Shown: positions 22,786-35,700 of the stretch, in pieces
How positions within the stretch are numbered: the stretch's first letter is position 1
Layout: each line of letters begins with the position of its first letter
Source of the DNA: Auriscalpium vulgare
Taxonomy: Eukaryota > Basidiomycota > Agaricomycetes > Russulales > Auriscalpiaceae
Length of the DNA stretch: 64,000 nt
NCBI GenBank assembly: GCA_019915015.1
Contig: JAHBBC010000001.1
Span: 3,100,001-3,164,000, forward strand
Direction of reading: 5' to 3'
Position numbers and translations under genes: made by a program
The notes under the pieces: generated by a model
Seen by the model: the letters and a program-made list of their open reading frames with translations, nothing else
Told to the model about the DNA's origin: nothing
Database searches by the model: none

Positions 22786-23448
22786 ATGATGGTGTTCGAC
22801 TCCCTTCGTCCGCTGTCAGATTGCGAGTTCAAGGCCGTCATGTCCAATGCCGTCCCAGTATGCCATTTGTTCCGAGCAATATGCCTTCCCTGCCGCCTTC
22901 ATCACCTCACCATCAAGGCCAGCCAGGGAAACCATGTCAATTTTCTCGATGGCTTCCAAGCATACCCATTTCCATTGCACCATCTTCCTGCACATGTCCG
23001 CGCTCTCACATTCTCCGGGTGGCGCACATACTCGGACCAGGACGAATGGGTCCACAGAGCGCTTATAGAGAAATATGCCCGCGGACTCTATCGGTTTTCC
23101 AGCCTCAGCGTGTTATGTCTGGACGGTGTTACCCTACCGCCCGAGTTCTTGGACGCCATAGAACTTTTGGTCACACTTCATGAAGTCGACATCACGGACT
23201 GTGTATTCGATTTATCCATTGACAACAAAGAGGCGGAAATGCCGACGACGCCCTGGACGCGGTTCGTATTTTGCGACAACCACAACCACCAGCCATACCT
23301 CCACCGCTTCGCCGCTCTCGCCGCATCGGCACACCTCTCGTGTATGAAAACCTCTGATATGGAGGTCGCACATGCCATCCTTTCGCGACCTGTCAACTTT
23401 TCTCTTGAGGAGCTTCAACTCCCCATCTCGATCTCGGATCCCCACGAC
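22786..23448 (+). pseudogene. 5' half of an F-box-like gene, split by the hAT insertion
   Basis: Reads IPTEIYMMVFDSLRPLSDCE, an F-box-like start, then a leucine-rich body with FRAICLPCRLHHLTIKA, VRALTFSGWRTY and LSVLCLDGVTLPPEFLD, typical of the many basidiomycete F-box/LRR proteins. The coding frame ends at the insertion: the last host codons DPHD are followed by TAG, which is the first three bases of the hAT element. The remaining half resumes in frame at 41108. There is a stop just upstream (22738-22740), so the first usable ATG is at 22786 or 22789, or a 5' exon was missed. The uninterrupted gene would be a substrate-recruiting subunit of an SCF ubiquitin ligase; as it stands it is disrupted. 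Confidence 0.75.
23441..23448. repeat. 8-bp target-site duplication, left copy
   Basis: CCCACGAC immediately before the hAT element; the same eight bases follow it at 41100-41107. An 8-bp duplication is diagnostic for the hAT superfamily. Confidence 0.95.
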
Positions 23449-23640
23449 TAGTGTTGCTGCGGTCCGGTTCCGGACCATGGTTCGGACCTGAACCTGGTCC
23501 GGTTCTCGTACGGTTGAGTTCGGGGTTCGAGAGGTAGGCTGAACCGGACCAACGGTCCCGTTCACGGTTCAGCGTGCGGTGAACCAGCCGTCGGCGTTCG
23601 GACTGGGTCCGAACCATCCGAACCGTCGGTCTTCACATAA
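23449..23640. repeat. hAT left subterminal repeat array
   Basis: Dense ggttcgg/ccgaacc motifs including the near-palindrome gaaccggaccaacggtcc at 23541-23558, repeated in the same orientation at 41023-41040 near the right end. Such subterminal arrays are the usual binding sites of hAT transposases. Confidence 0.8.
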
Positions 23641-23744
23641 GGTTTAGCTAGTTCGGGACATTCCGAGTGAACTGTACAGTTATACGGGCCTTGCAAGCAA
23701 TCTGGTCAAAGATCTTCAGCTATTCACACCAGCATACAATAGCC

Positions 23745-26700
23745 ATGGCCTCCGACCAAGGTGCCGTCGGTGCAGACGGCAAGTTGAAAGATGCTGCCGA
23801 CATGATTTGGTACAACGACGTCGATGACAACGAGCCAATGGCGCCCGTTACGGCAGCTGGTGAGCTTCTCAAACGCCGTGTTGCTTCTTTCACTGACTCG
23901 ACTGCGTCTGCAGCGACCTCGACCTCGACTGCCCCTCCTCGCAATGCCTTCGACGTCCTCGGCAAGACCAGAGGCGACCCTACTAAAGGCAAGGCCAAGG
24001 CGACGCCGAAGACAGCTGGGTCTCGGCGCTCCGGCCGAGTCCTGAAGGCTAGCAGCAAACTCAAGGATCCCAACAACGCCGAAGTTTCCAAGCTCAAGGC
24101 TCAGCCCAAGCGCAAGCGGGCGATGTCGTCTGTCAAACGGGTCACCAAAGCCCGTGTAGACTCTGCGGGTACGTCGCCTGATTTCTTTTTCCTAACCACC
24201 GAGCCAATGTCACACTGCAGGTGACATGTCACAGTCGGACGACGACGCGGTCCACTCAGTCCCTCCCACCACCGACAACGACGACATCTATCCCACCACC
24301 GACGACGAGCAAGCCTACGACGACAAAGAAGACGAAGCCAGCGACGAAGACGAGGCCAGCGACGCGGTGGACGATGCAGACGCCGCGCAAGATGACGCTG
24401 AAGCCACCGAGGATGAAGACGACGAAGAAGCGACAGAGGGGGACGAGCAGCAGGATGGGGATGACGAGGAGAATGAGGAGGACGAGGGCGCGCTCGCAAT
24501 GGGCAAGGCAGACCGCGAGGTAAGCTTTTTTTTTCCTTTTTCCCCTGCCAATGCGGCCTCTCCCACCTCTCGTCGCCTCGCTCCGCCACGGCCTGCACCT
24601 GTCACCCCCGCACCACTCGCCACGCATTCCCCACGTCACACACATCGCGCCGTTGTCGCTCCTTGCCTTACGCCGCCGTCTCCCGTCTCCCAGCGCCGCC
24701 TACAACGCTCGCCTCGTACCGCCCTCGCCGACACCCGTCGCCCTGCCACGCCACGCATACCCATGCCGCGCGCACCGCCCCGCAGAACCGTCGCGCGCCG
24801 CCCCACAGTACCGTTGCGCGTCGCCCTGCGTCGCCGCCGTCGCGCGTCGCCCATCGCCCATCGCCGCCGCCGTCTCCCATCGCCACGCAATGACGTCATC
24901 CGTCACCGTCTCCCAGCGCCTCTCCTCACCCCGACCACGCCTCTCCTCGCGCCGCCCATACCCCACTCCATACACCGCCCTCGCCTGCCGCACTCACTCG
25001 TCGCCCTCGCCCGTCGTTCGCAGCGCTCACCTCACGGTCACCACGGCAACCACCCGCCAATGCTGCCACCTCGCGCGTCGCGCCGCATTGCATGCCATCC
25101 CGCCGCCGCCCGCGCACATCAACCGGTGGTTTTTCCCACGCACGTAGCCCCGCCCCGCTCATCCAGCTCCCACGAACTCGTCGCCCGCGGCGCGCACACC
25201 ACGCCCATCACCCTGCGCGGCACGTGCGGCCCGCGCGGCCCGTCACGCATGCGCTCACGCTCCCGAGGCGACCGCTGTGCACCGCACACGGCCAACGGTA
25301 CCGGCGACTCAGCTGGCGCGTGCGCGCAGGTGTTTCAGGATGACGCATGCGACATTCTATCTTATTACTCGTCCTTGCCTGAACTATTGTGTGCTAATCT
25401 TCTTTCTTGTAGGCCAACCGACGTCTTCGCAAGAACAAGTCCAAGCGGACGGCGGACTACGAGACGGTCTTCAAGAAGGCTAAGCGGGTGGACCCCGGCA
25501 CGGGCCAGTCCGAGGATGGCCACTGGTGCACGATATGCCAGTAAGTTATTGCCGTCTTTATGCTGGCTACGATTGATTAATCCTTGATAGGAAAGCAAAT
25601 GTTCCAACGCCCAAGTGTTGGTTCAAAGGTAGCAGCTCGACGCTGCGAACACATATTCGCAGGTACGCGAGACCCTTGCCTTATGGCGCCGCATTGCTAA
25701 GACTCCTCTAGACACCCGGATACCCACTTCAAGGTTTACAAGCGGCGTTGCGAAGCGCGCGGACTTCCGATGCAAGAACGCGCCATTCCAGATGAAGAAA
25801 AGGGGTATGTATGCATATAGTATATTTACTGAAGTGCCTAACAATATGTCCGTTCATCCAGGCCACAGCAGACCACTTTGGATGCTGTGCTGGTCGCACG
25901 CACGCCTGAGTTCACATCGAAAGGCCTGCTCGACTATCTTGTCGAGCTTGTCGTCTGCGAGTCAGAGGTAAGATATCCATATCCTCTTGTGTGAGCTCCT
26001 GCTAATACCATCAAAGTCCTTCAGGCTTGTCGATAGTGGTCCGTTCCGTCGCCTCCTTCAGTATGTTCGCCCATCACTCTCAGATCGGGACATCCCGCGC
26101 CGTGCGCAGCTTCAGGGGGCGATCTTGGAGCGCGCTGAGATGGCCATGGATGTTTTGAAGGCACATTTGGAGGTTAGTCCGTTGTTAATTCAGCTGTATG
26201 CATATGTTGATGCTTCGACAGACTGTTCCTAGTCAGATATCTGCCACGATTGACTGCTGGACATCCAAGAGCGGTGACCCTTACCTTTCGGTTACAATTC
26301 ATTATATCGCATCGTCCCTTGAGCAACCACATATCTGGAGGCTCGCGTCAGATCAGCTAGGCTTCGAGCCGGTTCCAGGCAGCCACACCGGTAAAAATAT
26401 TGCGAAATCGCTTGTTCGAGTAATTGATCGCTTTGGCATTCGGGATAAGGTATGTACTGTTTCTTGTGGCTCATCAACGCTGTTCTTATTTTCTGTTTAG
26501 ATGGGATGGCTCACTGCGGACAGTGCCTCCAACAACGACACCACTGCCCGCTCTTTTGGCAAAACAATCGACCCGTATCAAGTACGCTGGGACCCCATTG
26601 AGAAGCGCATTCGGTATGAGGTTTTCGTCTCTTTTCCGGTGCGTTCTTTTACATGTATTGCCAGATGCATGCAGCATGCTGTCAACAAGGCGGCGGAGCA

Positions 26701-29700
26701 CTTCATTGAAGGTGTTGCCCCTACGCCACAGACGCGCCTTCTTCGTCGCCTTCGGGACGTGCTCGACAATCAAGCAGGTGGTGCAGATGGCTTGCTCGAT
26801 GAAGTCGAAGGGCTCGAGGCTGAGCTCGATGCAATTGATCTTGTCGACGATGATGACGACGTCATTGAGTTTGAGCTTGCTGATACGCTCGGCAAGGCTC
26901 TAGCACTGGTCAAACAGGTGAGTCTTGGGTTACTGTTGGCCTTTTTCACCTGCTGAATGATTTCTCCTAGATTCGCATGTCACCTCAGGCCACAGCGTTC
27001 TTCAAGAGCATGTGTGAGCAAGAGGGTCTCAAGGAGCTTGAGTTCGTCTTGTGGGTTCGCACACGCTGGGCATCGATGTACAATTTCCTCGACCGCATTC
27101 TGTATCTGGAGAAGGTGTGACGGGAGAAAGAGGCCCGGAGGTAACGCGGGCAGAAGGTCATCAGTCTCGACGCAGGACGCTATTAGATTACTGTACAATA
27201 GATTAGATTAGTCGGAGTTTCAAGATGTCTGTAAGTATATAAGTCGTGTACTGACAGCATCGTGCATCATCAATACAACGTGTTTCTTTTTCCTTCTCTT
27301 TTTCTCGTCTCTTCGTCCTCCTCAATTCTCTTCAAGTCTCCCTCAAGCAAAGTAGTTGCTAGTCGACTACGAGAATCGACGACGCGACGACGCGACGAGT
27401 CACGAGCGCGTGAGGCTTCTCGAGCGCCAACAGCGCGCCCACAGAACCACACACGCGCGACGCACTTGGGCCGTCGGCGCCTCGCCCTTCTCTCTCTCGA
27501 GCTAGTCACCAGGAGGAAGCCTCCTAACGACTGAGCTCCCGCTCGGGCCTTGCGCCTACGGGCGTGATCACATCTCCTCGCCCTCCACTCCTTCCGTGCT
27601 ACGGAGGAGGTCTGTCAACACGGGGAAGCCCCGTACCGACAGGACAACACACCTTTGGTTCCTCCCTGGGCTCGTCTCTCGCCCGTCCTACGCCCGAATC
27701 TCGAGACTCACCTATCAGAGGCGTCTCAAAGGTGGACACATCCGGAACGTAGGACACGAAGACCGGTCCTGAGGAACTTTCTTCGCAAGTCGGGAACAGT
27801 ATGCCGCCGCCTAGCCCAAGTCATTTACAGACTCCCTCCAGAGCGGCTACATTGGATTATTCTTTCACTCCCAGGCGCGCTGGAGAAGTGAAAGCCCAGT
27901 CGCGACATTTGCCAGCAGCCCCTCAGTCAGAGGAAGACATTACTTTGGACAATGCGTCTCGTGCGGAAATTGCGGACAGCATTTACGCGAAATTTCGCAC
28001 TTCTCCCGACGACTACGAACCATCTTTAGAAGCACGAGTGGAGGCTTTGATCAGTGCTCCGCTGTCACAACGATATATTCTACGAGATGGACCTCTATTA
28101 CCCGTAGGATCGGAGCAATATTCGTTGAAATCTCATGCGTTGTGGCCTGCTATTGGAGTAGCCGCAGAGCTTCAGGATTTAATTTCACAACTCTATGCGC
28201 TCCTGGATCCCCCAAGGTCGAGCTTTGTCATTGACTATAACAATCATCTAATTGTTGCGCTGCGAGGATCCCGTACATTGAACGAGCTTGACTTAGCCTG
28301 GGAAATCCTCGTACACCGGCTTTCCTTAGCTGTCAAACACTTGGAGAAAGCTAGAGAGGAAATAGTAGGGTCGGTCAGAATCGCTTCGCCAGCCACAACC
28401 ACGCAATCCGAGACAGTGCGACTCCACGGACTAAGTACTCTTAACGTTCTCAAAGAGTATTTACAGCGGCCTGCTCTGAGAGAGCGTATGGATCAATTCA
28501 TCATGGATTTACTACGGACAAACGCACAAGCTCTACCTCACGAAGTCTGGCCTCTCCCAGACAATTTCCTCGATGAAGTCATAGCGGCCGAATCGCAGCC
28601 GCCTCCAAGAACTCTAGCGCCCTCTCCTCGACAGAATACTCTTATAACCCCACCTCGTATACGAGATGAGCCCGAGGAAGCCTCGGACAGGGAAATAAGG
28701 GTAAAGGAAGAGAGGACGAGACTATCATCGGAGAGCAACATACTCGGTACGAAAGCTTTGCGACAGGAGCCTCAAGTCGGCCTCGTTCTTCTCTACCTGC
28801 GCAGTTAACTCTTCAAAATGTGGAGCATCCGCCTTTTCGAAAAGCTGGAGATTTCTTTGAACGGTTCAATAAACCATCGGCTACGTACGTGTCACAGGTG
28901 TTACCGTATACGCCAGTACGCACGGCCACTCAGGTTTCTATGGCCAGAGGCGACGTCACCCAAGGATTGGGGCTTCCCGGGATATACCGGGAGCAGACCC
29001 GCTCCCTTCAGAACCGGAAAATGTCGCCGAGCAGATTCAAGTGCAGAGAACACCCGAGGCAGATACTTCCTCCAAAGAAGTAGCGACGTACCTCGCTCCA
29101 TCGATGTACAACGCGGAAACAGGAAGCGTCTCGGCTATGCCATACAAACGCAATCTCTACGCTCAACCTCCGCTTCAGCCGGCCTTCTCCTTAGATGCCA
29201 TGGGCGTAAAGACGCAGCCTATCACCCAAGGCTTACCGGACCGTCAAACGCCTCCACACCTTCGAAGCGCGAATTTAAATAATTTCGCGACTCAACCTAC
29301 ACGCGTTGAGCGCACGGTGAACTTCGAGGAACGTGTACCTTGGGACAAGCGTATGGCTAGAGACAATGGTGACGAATTCCCTACCGGGCCTTCCAGTTCT
29401 TTACCTCTCCTCAAAGGAGAATGGCCCCGGAGCTCACCGCCGAAACCCGATCAGCAGAATCTTACTCCACCATGGGGCAGTAATTTCCCATTCGCGCCTC
29501 GCCGGAACACCCTCGTAACCGGTTTTCCCTCTAAACCTGATCCTCTTCCTGAAGATCCATCAGCCGGGTACTCGAACCACGGAGACTCGGCTGAACCACC
29601 TGGCGGAGGAGTTCCTGGAGGAGGACCCCCAGGATGGCCTCCTTCACTAGGAGGAGCAGGAGGATCGGGAGGTGGACCCCCTGGAGGTCCCCCAGGATTT

Positions 29701-32700
29701 CCGGGCGGAGGGCCGCCCGGCGGATATCCTGGAATGCCTGGAGGTGGCGGAGGACCACCTGGAGGAGGGTTGCCTGGAAATTTTCCAGGATATCCCGGAG
29801 GAATGCCTCCGGGTGGACCCTATGGACCGCCTGGAGGTGGAGGACCACCTGGAGGGCCACCCGGTGGAGGCGGAGGGCCGCCTCCGGGGTGGGGTTACCC
29901 TTGGCAGTGGCACGGTTATCCCAACAATCCTCAAGGTAACCTGAACCTCGGGCCGAGGCTAAAGGAAGAGCTAAGGCCCGATCATTTGCCCAGCTGGGAT
30001 GGGAACAAGCATACCGCTATTGCATACTTCGCCGATGTTCAGGAATTAGCGGTAATGAATGAGTCGCTTCCCGCGGCCATGGGACGTTGGCTATGGACGC
30101 AGCTCAAGGACAACTCGCGAGTGAAGCGGTGGTGGATCCAGGTGTCGAGGCGCATGAAAACCTACATGATGGCCAACCACTTGAATTGGCTGAACGGTCT
30201 CAAATCCGTATTCCTGGGACGTCAATGGCAGTTGGAACGGAACATGGAATTCACGGAGATGTTCTTCCGTCAAAAGGGACATGAACGTGAAATGCCCGAG
30301 GATTACCTACAGAGGCGCATTATGTATGCTCGCGCTCTCCTGAACACGGATAACGGAGGACCCGAAGAAGCCCAGATCGTCCTTCGCAACGTACCCTCTA
30401 GCTGGATGACGACTCTGAATGTGCCGTTACCATTAAGCACGGACGATCTCACTCGAAGGGCTCAGGATAACGCCTTAGCTCTAATTGCTGCTTCGCGTAA
30501 TTCCAGCGATTTGGTATCTAAAGAAGAGATACCACAGTTAGTCCGGCAAGCGATACGTGAAGAGAATGCCCGGCCCTTCCGGCCTAGAGCATTCCGCGGC
30601 CGTAATGATAGAGGCCAAGCGTCCGTCCATCTAGCTTCCGGGAACGGGGATGAAGCTGAAGAAGCTGAATTCCCTATCGTTAATGAAGATGACGAGGAGA
30701 ATCTAAGTGCCCCGGACCAAGTCGACCCCGCCGTATCAGCACAAGTATTCGCTACGTTGGTTAAACGGCAGAGGGCTCCTCCGAAAGGAGGTTATCCTTT
30801 TCCTAAAGCTGATGGCACGAAGTCCCTTGTCAAACCACCTCCTTCACCTTGCAAGCTTTGTGGGAGTAAACATCATTGGGACCGAGAATGCCCTCACTGG
30901 CCGACTTACGTCAAGAAGAAGGAAGTAAATCTTTTGAGCGCGGGATTAGAGTCGGATAGGTCTCCGGAGGATGAACTCATGTATAATACTTTGTTTGAAG
31001 CGTACCTAATGGAAGCTATTTCTTCAGCTTATATCGTATCGCGCCAGAGCGAATGGTCGGAAGCCGACCATGAGACGATAGAAATGAGATCCATTGAGAA
31101 GCAGGCAGATATTGGGCAGGAAATCCCGTCCGTACGAGAAGTGCTGACAGCGCGTACTCGAGGAAACCTCGAGAAAATCGCACGGACCCCCTCTCCTACT
31201 GTAGAGGAAGTGGAAGACGAGTATTACACTCAATTAAGGCTCCACGGTCGACCAAGTCCTAGCGACGGCAGTCTCATGGAACGAATTGAGGCATTGCAAG
31301 CCGAAACGCCTGAGATGGAGATCATCAAATTAAAGAGGAAGCGCACTTCTATCCCCGGAATGTCAGCCGTAGGCGTGTCAGTAGTGTCCATGAGAGGACG
31401 AATCATGATTCCCTCTGGACCTTTGCGCGATTTACGACTAGATTCATGCGCAGATATCTCTCTCCTCTCCAAATCGACTTATGATCAGCTAGTTAATCCG
31501 CCGGCCCTGAGGCAGGGGTTGAAGTTGAAGCTCGTGCAATTGACAGCTAAGGAGGCTTCCTTACATGGATATGTAATGTTACCCATTTTCGTGCACACGG
31601 TCGACGGAAGAGAACTCCAACTAGAAGTCGAGGCGTACGTGGTATCGAACATGTCGGTGCCCATTCTATTAGGAGAGGACTTCCACCAAGCTTATGAGTT
31701 GGCTGTTGAACGAAACTTGGAATCAGGAACTCGAGTATACTTCGAAGGACGGAAATACGAGGTTCTAGCTGAAAGAGTTCAAGAGTCAAATGGGAAGGAA
31801 GCTCGGATAGCGAAAAGGGTACTGGGGGCTCCACTGGCACGCTTTATTCTCGCCAAAGCTCATCGTCGGAACAAGGCGAAGCGCAGAGTCTTGAGAAAGG
31901 ATGCGGAAGGTCCACGAAGCGTGCGGGTATCTAGTGACGTCAAAATTCCCCCACATTCAGTGAAGCGTGTACAAGTCTCCGCTAGCTTCACGGACGAGCG
32001 CACTTGGATGGTAGAGAAATCTATGGTAGCTTCGTCCAGAGCTCCCGTCTTCGTAGTTCCCAATACTCTTCTGAACCAATCGTCTCCGTACCTCCCGGTA
32101 GCGAATACGTCAGCGCACCCTAAGATGCTGCGGAAAGGAGAAGTCGTAGGACATCTGGTCGACCCTGCTAAATTCCTGGATGCCCCCGGGAGTGTCGAGA
32201 ATTCGGAAGCTTTAGCAAATCACGCAAGCGTCCTCAAGCAGTTAGTACACGCGAACTTAAACTTGCAATCTGAAGTAAGAGATGCGGAAGTCAGGGTTGC
32301 TCCCGAAAGGCCGACGGAAGCCGTCGAGCCAGAACCTCAGGAAGAGGAGATTTGGGGCCCAAAACTGCTGAAGTGCCCGATCCAACCATATGGCCATCTC
32401 AAGACATGGAAGAGCTCCTCGATGTAGGGCAACTTCCGGAGGAGCTGAGAGAACGAGCTTGGGAAATGCTGCGACGCAGACAACGAGCATTTGGATTTGA
32501 TGGAAGATTGGGAAAGCACCAATCGAGGGTACACATTCGTACCGAGGACGGACAAGTGCCTATAGCCGTACCCATGTACGGGAGCTCTCCGGCCAAACGA
32601 ATGGTTATTGAAGAGCAACTTAATGTGTGGTTTGAGCAAGGGGTCATTGAACCATCCGTTAGCCCTTGGAGCGCTCCGGTCGTCATCGTCTACCGAAATA

Positions 32701-35700
32701 ACAAGCCAAGATTTTGTGTAGACTACCGGAAGCTCAACGCAGTCACTGTCCCAGACGAATTTCCTATTCCACGCCAGTCTGAGATTCTTTCTTCACTCTC
32801 AGGATCTCAAGTCTTGTCATCTCTGGACGCTCTAGCCGGATTCACTCAGTTAGAGATGGCCCCGGAGGATGTAGAGAAAACTGCCTTTCGCACGCACAAA
32901 GGGCTCTTCCAGTTCTTGAGGATGCCCTTCGGACTACGTAACGGCCCTTCGATCTTCCAACGCGTCATGCAAGAGATCTTGTCCCCGTACCTCTGGTTGT
33001 TTTGTCTGGTCTACATAGACGACATAGTGGTTTATTCGAGGAGCTATGAAGAACACATTGAACATTTGGACAAAGTACTCGGAGCCATTGAGAAATCAGG
33101 AATTACATTATCTCCGAAGAAATGTCATCTTTTCTATAGTTCCATCATTCTACTCGGACACAAAGTCTCTCGGTTAGGTTTGTCGACGCACAAACAAAAG
33201 GTGGAAGCCATCTTGAAGATGCCGAGGCCTACTAAGGTGGCCGAGTTACGCACGTTTCTGGGGATGGCGGTGTATTTTTCAGCGTTCATACCACACTACG
33301 CTACACTTGCAACTCCTCTATTCTCGCTGACCCGGAAGGGAGCTGCATGGAATTGGCGTGCCGAACACGAAAGAGCCTTCGAAGAGATCAAGAAAGCTCT
33401 ATCTCGTGCTCCGGTACTGGCGCATCCGGAGATGGGGAAGCCCTATCGGTTGTATACGGATGCTTCCGGAGACGGTCTAGGGGTTACCTTGCAACAAGTG
33501 CAAATAATGGCCTTGAAAGATCTGAAAGGAACGAGGACTTATGAGCGTGTCCGTCGGGCATACGAGTTGGGGAAGCCGGTTCCCAAGCTCACGACCACTT
33601 TATCGAGCAAGATTATTGACTGTGATTACGAGAGCTCCTGGGGAAGCTCTTTCGAGGATACGACCGTACAAGTCGAAAGGGTAGTAGGATATTGGAGTCG
33701 AACTTTCAAACCAGCGGAAAGGAATTATTCTGCAACGGAGAGGGAGGCTCTAGCCGCTAAAGAAGGGCTCGTAAAATTCCAGCCGTTCATCGAAGGCGAA
33801 CGTATCTTACTCGTCACTGATCACGCGGCTCTTCAGTGGGCAAAGACGTATGAAAACAATAATCGACGACTGGGAGCTTGGGGAACTGTCTTCTCGGCCT
33901 ACGCTCCGGGCCTGGAGATCATTCATCGTCCGGGTAGGGTACACTCCAATGTGGATCCCATCTCTCGCTTGCTCGAAGGCGTGCCCAGTTATATAACTCC
34001 TAACGACGAAGACTCACCCGCTCTAACGCTCGCCAAGTTGTCTGAGTCTCCTCTGAGGGGCAACTCCGTAGGAGAATTAGAGAAGTCCGTACAATTGGTA
34101 TTAACGGACTGGAACGACGGCTTGTTTAATCCGCCACATCATTGTTTCCAAGTTACGACCCGTTCCTACAAGACGGCTAGTAAGAACCTAGATTCGGAAC
34201 GCGCAACGAAGGACTACTTCTCGGGGGAGCCATCGTTGGAAGCCGACACAGGAGAGATCAGGGCGTCTGACCTGTCAGAGCATATCGATCTGTACGACAA
34301 GCAGCGAGCCTGGGAAGCCGCAAATCCCCCTCCTACTATTCATGTCCACATGGATAAGAGTTATCTGCAATCCTTTCTGCAAGGATATAAAGCGGATGCC
34401 GCTTTCAAGCAGAGATGGGAAAGTACTAGTACTTCTCCGGATTCTTGGGATGCGGGACAGCGATATTTCAAGGACGAGAAAGGACTCCTATACTTTAGAG
34501 ATGCGGATTTCCAACCCCGGCTTTGTGTTCCCAAATCCCTGCGAGCCAGTCTGCTCCTTCAAGCTCATGAATCTCCATTCGAATCGGCTCATGCCGGCGC
34601 TGAGAAGCTATGGCAGCTCATGAGCGGAAAATTCTTTTGGCCTTCAATGAAGAAAGACGTACAACGGTTCTGTGACACCTGCGATGTATGCCAGAAAATC
34701 AAGCACAGGAACTTTACTAAGTTCGGCCGTTTGATTCCGAATCCAGTTCCGCGACGCCCCTACGAATCTGTATCGCTGGATTTAGTGACTGGCCTACCTT
34801 GGTCGCTAGAATTCAATGCTGTCCTGGTTACAGTCGATCGAATGTCAAAACATGCGCAGTTTATCCCTACTACGACTGGCCTAACAGCCGAAGGATTCGC
34901 GAAGCTTTTTGTCAATCATGTCATCTGCAGGTTCGGCGTGCCCGATAACATAGTTTCCGATCGTGATCCTAGGTGGACTTCTGACTTCTGGAAAGGGGTG
35001 TCGAAAGCGCTCAAAACTAGAATGTCTCTATCATCCTCGCATCATCCTCAGCACGATGGACAGACGGAAATCGTAAATCAGAAGCTGGAGATCATGCTAC
35101 GCGCCTATGTCGCTACGGACAAGACGAGTTGGGCCGAATGGTTGCCGCTGCTTGAACACGCTTATAATAATCTTCCCCATTCGTCCACGGGGATGAGTCC
35201 TCATTTCGTACTCTATGGGTTCCAACCCAAATCCAGCTTAGATTTTGCGCAGGCAGAAGGAGCGGAAGCCGCTCCGCAGGACGCGTTATTGAATGACCGA
35301 TCCGATGATTTCGTGCGACTCATGCAATACCATAGGGAAAGCGCGAGGATGGCTCTCGCGCGAGCTCAGTTGAAACAGAGCGAATCCTACAACAAGGGTA
35401 GACGAGAGTTAGAATTCAAGGTCGGAGATCAAGTCCTGGTGAATCCTCATTCTTTGGAATGGTTGGAAAGTAAAGGGGAAGGGAGCAAGCTAGTACAGCG
35501 TGCAGTTGGTCCATTCGAAGTTCAGGAGCGTATTAACCCCAAAGTCTACCGTCTCCGACTTCCCGACAATTACCCTGGCTCCAATGTCCTTAATCTCGAA
35601 CATTTGCGTCTGTACAGACCATCAGATCCCGAATTCGGGCATCGCACTGTGTTACCAGACACCCGTTCAGACAAGCCAGCTTCTGAAGAATATCATGTCG

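Noticed and set aside
24226..25587. Continuous 453-codon ORF across the acidic exon and the C-rich region
   Set aside because: Splicing 24520-25412 joins the acidic exon to the BED-finger exon in the correct frame; the read-through protein is Arg/Pro low-complexity and leaves the transposase frame.
27262..27534. 90-codon ORF in the left LTR, repeated at 39175
   Set aside because: Identical in both LTRs only because the LTRs are identical; no motif, Arg/Ser-biased.
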